Assembly (NCBI GenBank): GCA_019454915.1
Contig: JACFNM010000086.1
Span: 1-13,415, forward strand
Direction: 5' to 3'
Source: Chitinophagaceae bacterium
GTDB taxonomy: Bacteria; Bacteroidota; Bacteroidia; Chitinophagales; Chitinophagaceae
Length of the DNA stretch: 13,415 bases
Within the stretch, counting starts at the first letter, position 1, and every line of letters starts with the position of its first letter. The notes under the pieces were generated by a model. It made no database searches, had not been told where the DNA came from, and was given only the letters and a program-made list of their open reading frames with translations. The position numbers and the translations under genes were made by a program. Below are positions 12,428 to 13,415 of this stretch, one piece after another.

Positions 12428-13415
12428 TTAAAATTTGGCACTGGTTCCCGTATAGTTCAGCGGCGTTATGGACTTGAGTTCTTTTTTGACGCGTGCGGAC
12501 ACGTTCAGTTTGTCAATAAAACGATGGATAGTTTTACGGTCTATGTGTTGTGCGCCCCTCGTCAATTCTTTTAAGGCTTCGTAGGGATTAGGATATTGCT
12601 CCCGCCTCAACACAGTTTGAAGAGCTTCGGCCACCACCGGCCACTTATCATCCAGGTCCTGCCTGATTTTTGATTCGTTTAGCAGGAGCTTACCAACGCC
12701 CTTTACCAGCGATCTGAGTGCCAAATGGGTATGTGCCATTGGAACTCCTATATTACGCAGCACGGTTGAGTCCGACAGGTCGCGCTGGAGGCGTGAAATG
12801 GGCAATTTAGCCGCAAAATGACCAAACAGGGCATTGGCTATCCCCAGGTTTCCTTCAGCATTCTCAAAGTCTATCGGGTTCACTTTGTGGGGCATGGCAG
12901 AAGACCCCACCTCTTTCTTTTTGACTTTCTGATTAAAATATTCCATAGAAATGTAACTCCACATGTCCCGGCTAAAATCAATCAGAATCGTGTTTATTCG
13001 TTCCAGCCCCTGAAAAAAGGCGGCCAAATGATCATAATGCTCAATTTGCGTGGTAAACTGTTGCCTCTGTAAACCCAGTGCATTTTTACAAAACCGGTTG
13101 GCGAATTGAATCCAGTTTATTTTGGGATAAGCCACAACATGGGCATTAAAATTACCGGTAGCGCCACCGAATTTACAGGAATATGGGACTGCCTGTAACA
13201 GTTCAACCTGTTGTTCAAGGCGTTCCACAAACACCATCAGTTCTTTACCCAAAAGGGTAGGGGATGCAGGCTGCCCGTGTGTACGCGCCAGCATGGCCAC
13301 CTTTTTCCACTTTTCCGCTAATCGCCTCAGTTCAATCGTAAAATTGGATAAGGAAGGCAAATATTCGTTTTCAACGGCTTCCTTCCACATTAAAGGTATG
13401 GCCGTATTGTTGATG
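12428..13415 (-). CDS. purB: Adenylosuccinate lyase, C-terminal three quarters (partial, runs off right edge)
   Basis: About 329 codons are present and the frame remains open to the edge: upstream of the Met at 13390 it reads INNTAIPL, part of the family motif before the first helices, so the Met is internal and roughly 120 N-terminal residues are missing. PurB splits SAICAR and adenylosuccinate in purine synthesis as a tetramer. Visible are RTHGQPASPT (36-45 counted from that Met) with the catalytic His at 38, FGGATGNFNAH (74-84) and the fumarase/ASL superfamily signature GSSAMPHKVNPIDFENAEGN (162-181), whose Ser is the general base. This is the E. coli-type PurB rather than the shorter Bacillus type. 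No regulatory sequence is in view. No frame damage. Confidence 0.95.
   Translation of the reverse strand, partial: INNTAIPLMWKEAVENEYLPSLSNFTIELRRLAEKWKKVAMLARTHGQPASPTLLGKELMVFVERLEQQVELLQAVPYSCKFGGATGNFNAHVVAYPKINWIQFANRFCKNALGLQRQQFTTQIEHYDHLAAFFQGLERINTILIDFSRDMWSYISMEYFNQKVKKKEVGSSAMPHKVNPIDFENAEGNLGIANALFGHFAAKLPISRLQRDLSDSTVLRNIGVPMAHTHLALRSLVKGVGKLLLNESKIRQDLDDKWPVVAEALQTVLRREQYPNPYEALKELTRGAQHIDRKTIHRFIDKLNVSARVKKELKSITPLNYTGTSAKF

Noticed and set aside
13388..13390. ATG at 13390 as the start of PurB
   Set aside because: The frame continues upstream as INNTAIPL, which belongs to the conserved PurB region, so this Met is internal.
1..13415. Defence island, prophage, integron, CRISPR or other mobile system
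   Set aside because: All genes but two (secreted protein, DUF2851) are recognisable housekeeping families in normal lengths; no repeat array, integrase, transposase or tRNA-linked boundary was seen.

Overview
The window reads as an ordinary chromosomal stretch from a member of the Bacteroidota, probably the Chitinophagales/Sphingobacteriales side. This is an inference. It rests on the protein families present (DUF2851, a Rossmann/DUF2520 protein next to UbiA and Maf, an E. coli-type PurB, a Bacteroidota-like PDH E1 alpha), on the lack of clear Shine-Dalgarno sequences, and on repeated matches to the Bacteroidota -7 promoter consensus TAnnTTTG. No transposase, integrase, phage gene, CRISPR array, rRNA or tRNA was seen. 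Gene density is high and no gap exceeds 190 bases.

Layout. The left edge holds the N-terminal part of a leftward alpha/beta hydrolase (1-393). A rightward group follows: Rossmann/DUF2520 protein, UbiA-family prenyltransferase, and Maf nucleotide pyrophosphatase, the last two overlapping by 4 bases; then a DUF2851 protein. A leftward OsmC-like protein (4220-4630) converges on DUF2851 and diverges from a secreted, probably outer-membrane, protein of unknown function (4681-5499). Next come lipA (lipoyl synthase) and, after a 186-base structured gap, a two-gene cysteine operon: serine acetyltransferase and CysM-type O-acetylserine sulfhydrylase, joined by TAATG. recF lies leftward (8362-9444), tail to tail with cysM and head to head with pdhA. 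After pdhA come a membrane-anchored TPR protein, ribH (lumazine synthase) and an EVE-domain protein. The right edge holds leftward purB, whose N-terminus lies outside the window.

How the genes fit together. LipA makes the lipoyl cofactor needed by the pyruvate dehydrogenase complex, of which PdhA is the E1 alpha subunit. The serine acetyltransferase and CysM supply cysteine, a usual sulfur source for Fe-S enzymes such as LipA. RibH makes the riboflavin precursor used for FAD, a PDH E3 cofactor. RecF and Maf are DNA repair and nucleotide-pool housekeeping proteins. PurB belongs to purine synthesis.

I found no clear undescribed multi-gene system. The best leads are in fine structure. There is a perfect 13-bp inverted repeat (5-nt loop) inside the start of ribH, with an 18-bp near-palindrome over its start codon. 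recF and pdhA show a mirrored arrangement in which each non-ATG start lies exactly 4 nt after a perfect TAnnTTTG box, suggesting leaderless mRNAs. Two mutually exclusive hairpins lie between lipA and the serine acetyltransferase. The DUF2851 protein carries a nuclease-like N-terminal signature and a C-terminal cysteine cluster.
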